From positions 1 to 8,357 of the forward strand of contig CALGFL010000059.1 in NCBI GenBank assembly GCA_937881145.1: a stretch of DNA of 8,357 nt, in the 5' to 3' direction. The position numbers were made by a program, and so were the translations under genes. Origin of the DNA: an uncultured Bordetella sp. (lineage in GTDB: Bacteria > Pseudomonadota > Gammaproteobacteria > Burkholderiales > Burkholderiaceae_B). Under the pieces are notes generated by a model. It worked only from the letters and a program-made list of their open reading frames with translations, did not search any database and was not told the DNA's origin. Shown here piece after piece: positions 7,312 to 8,357 of the stretch; position 1 is the stretch's first letter; each line of letters begins with the position of its first letter.

Positions 7312-8357
7312 ATGAAAATCGTGGACATCCGCGAATCCACCCGGCCCATCCGCTCGGACATCCGCAACGCCTATATCGACTTCTCCAAGATGACGTTGAG
7401 CCTGGTCGCGGTGGTGACCGACGTTATCCGCGACGGCAAGCCAGTGGTGGGCTATGGCTTTAACTCGAACGGCCGCTACGGCCAGGGCGGCCTCATCCGC
7501 GACCGCTTCCGTCCGCGCGTGCTCGAGGCAGATCCCGCCTCGCTGCTGGACGATACGGGCGAGAATCTCGATCCGCACAGGATCTGGCAGCGCATGATGA
7601 TCAACGAGAAGCCCGGCGGCCACGGCGAGCGCTCGGTGGCGGTGGGCACGATGGACATGGCGGTGTGGGACGCGGTCGGCAAGATCGCCGGCAAGCCGCT
7701 TTATCAGCTGCTGGCCGAGCGCTACGGCAGCGGCGAGGCCGATCCGCATGTGTTCGTCTATGCGGCGGGCGGCTACTACTATCCCGGCAAGGGCCTGGAC
7801 GGGCTGCGGGCCGAAATGACCGGCTATCTCGAGCGCGGCTACTCGGTGGTCAAGATGAAGATAGGCGGCGCCACGCTGGCCGAGGACTGCGAGCGCATCG
7901 AGTCGGTGCTCAAGATCCTTGGCCCGGGGCAGCAGCTGGCGGTCGACGCCAACGGCCGCTTCGATCTGAAGACCGCCGTTGAATATGCCCGGGCGCTGTC
8001 GGCCTATCCGCTCTTCTGGTACGAGGAGGCGGGCGATCCGCTGGATTACGAGCTGCAGGCCAGGCTGGCCGAGGCGTATCAGGGGCCGATGGCCACGGGC
8101 GAGAATCTGTTCTCGATGCAGGACGCGCGCAATCTGATCCGCTATGGCGGCATGCGCAGCGACCGCGATTGGCTGCAGTTCGACTGCGCGCTGAGCTATG
8201 GGCTGGTGGAGTATCTGCGCACGCTCGACATGCTCAAGGAGTACGGCTGGTCGCCGTCGCGCTGCATTCCGCACGGCGGGCATCAGATGTCGCTGGCGAT
8301 CGCCGCGGGCCTTGGGTTGGGGGGTAACGAGAGCTATCCGGATCTGTTCCAGCCTTA
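7312..8357 (+). CDS. tarD: D(-)-tartrate dehydratase (enolase superfamily, mandelate racemase subgroup), 3' end beyond the window
   Basis: Dehydrates D(-)-tartrate to oxaloacetate with Mg2+. The window holds 348 residues of a protein of about 390. From memory, the sequence follows the characterised Bradyrhizobium japonicum enzyme closely almost throughout (for example IRNAYIDFSKMT, GYGFNSNGRYGQGGLIRDRF, MMINEKPGGHGERSVAVGT, FVYAAGGYYYPGKGL). Active-site residues sit one position before that enzyme's numbering: the acid/base Lys183 in VVKMKIGG (Lys184), Mg2+ ligands Asp212 in VDANG, Glu238 in WYEE and Glu264 in TGEN (213, 239, 265), and the His321-Asp291 dyad in PHGGH and FDCALS (322, 292). 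Generic mandelate racemase is therefore too vague a name. A Shine-Dalgarno AGAGG lies 6 bases before the ATG. It is the last visible operon gene, 39 bp after the SDR. Whether more genes follow cannot be seen. Confidence 0.92.
   Translation, partial: MKIVDIRESTRPIRSDIRNAYIDFSKMTLSLVAVVTDVIRDGKPVVGYGFNSNGRYGQGGLIRDRFRPRVLEADPASLLDDTGENLDPHRIWQRMMINEKPGGHGERSVAVGTMDMAVWDAVGKIAGKPLYQLLAERYGSGEADPHVFVYAAGGYYYPGKGLDGLRAEMTGYLERGYSVVKMKIGGATLAEDCERIESVLKILGPGQQLAVDANGRFDLKTAVEYARALSAYPLFWYEEAGDPLDYELQARLAEAYQGPMATGENLFSMQDARNLIRYGGMRSDRDWLQFDCALSYGLVEYLRTLDMLKEYGWSPSRCIPHGGHQMSLAIAAGLGLGGNESYPDLFQP

Noticed and set aside
6721..8283. A 520-aa minus-strand reading frame opposite the SDR and tarD
   Set aside because: It is antisense to two well-supported genes, and its composition (Ala, Arg, His rich, no motif) is that of a GC-rich shadow frame.

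Overview
The window is GC-rich (apart from short AT-rich gaps) and densely coding. It looks like a chromosomal segment from a Bordetella-type betaproteobacterium (order Burkholderiales, family Alcaligenaceae). The reasons are the codon usage, the gene set metG / apbC / dcd, a periplasmic Bug-family (TctC-like) receptor of the kind greatly expanded in Bordetella and its relatives, and an intergenic repeat resembling ones I remember from Bordetella and Achromobacter genomes. The genus is an inference; nothing here proves the species.

Left half (1-3585): housekeeping genes. Methionyl-tRNA synthetase (metG) runs leftward off the window edge. It is preceded by a 357-bp non-coding gap that holds a terminator-like hairpin and a complex inverted-repeat element. 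A small membrane protein of unknown function (89 aa, minus strand) comes next. It is divergent from apbC, the Mrp/ApbC P-loop ATPase that carries iron-sulfur clusters. dCTP deaminase (dcd) follows apbC on the same strand.

Right half (3596-8357): an accessory catabolic locus that begins 10 bp after dcd. A LysR-type regulator on the minus strand faces a four-gene plus-strand operon across a 134-bp control region containing an AT-rich dyad. The operon encodes a dihydrodipicolinate synthase/N-acetylneuraminate lyase superfamily enzyme, a secreted Bug-type solute receptor, a short-chain dehydrogenase whose start overlaps the receptor's stop, and an enolase-superfamily enzyme cut by the window edge. 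From memory of its sequence and active-site layout, the last is D(-)-tartrate dehydratase (TarD).

Most likely working model: the LysR protein senses a hydroxydiacid such as D-tartrate, the Bug receptor binds it in the periplasm, and TarD dehydrates it to oxaloacetate. TarD alone completes that conversion, so the roles of the Schiff-base lyase and the dehydrogenase are unexplained. They are the most interesting open question in the window. I saw no CRISPR array, tRNA, rRNA or insertion sequence.
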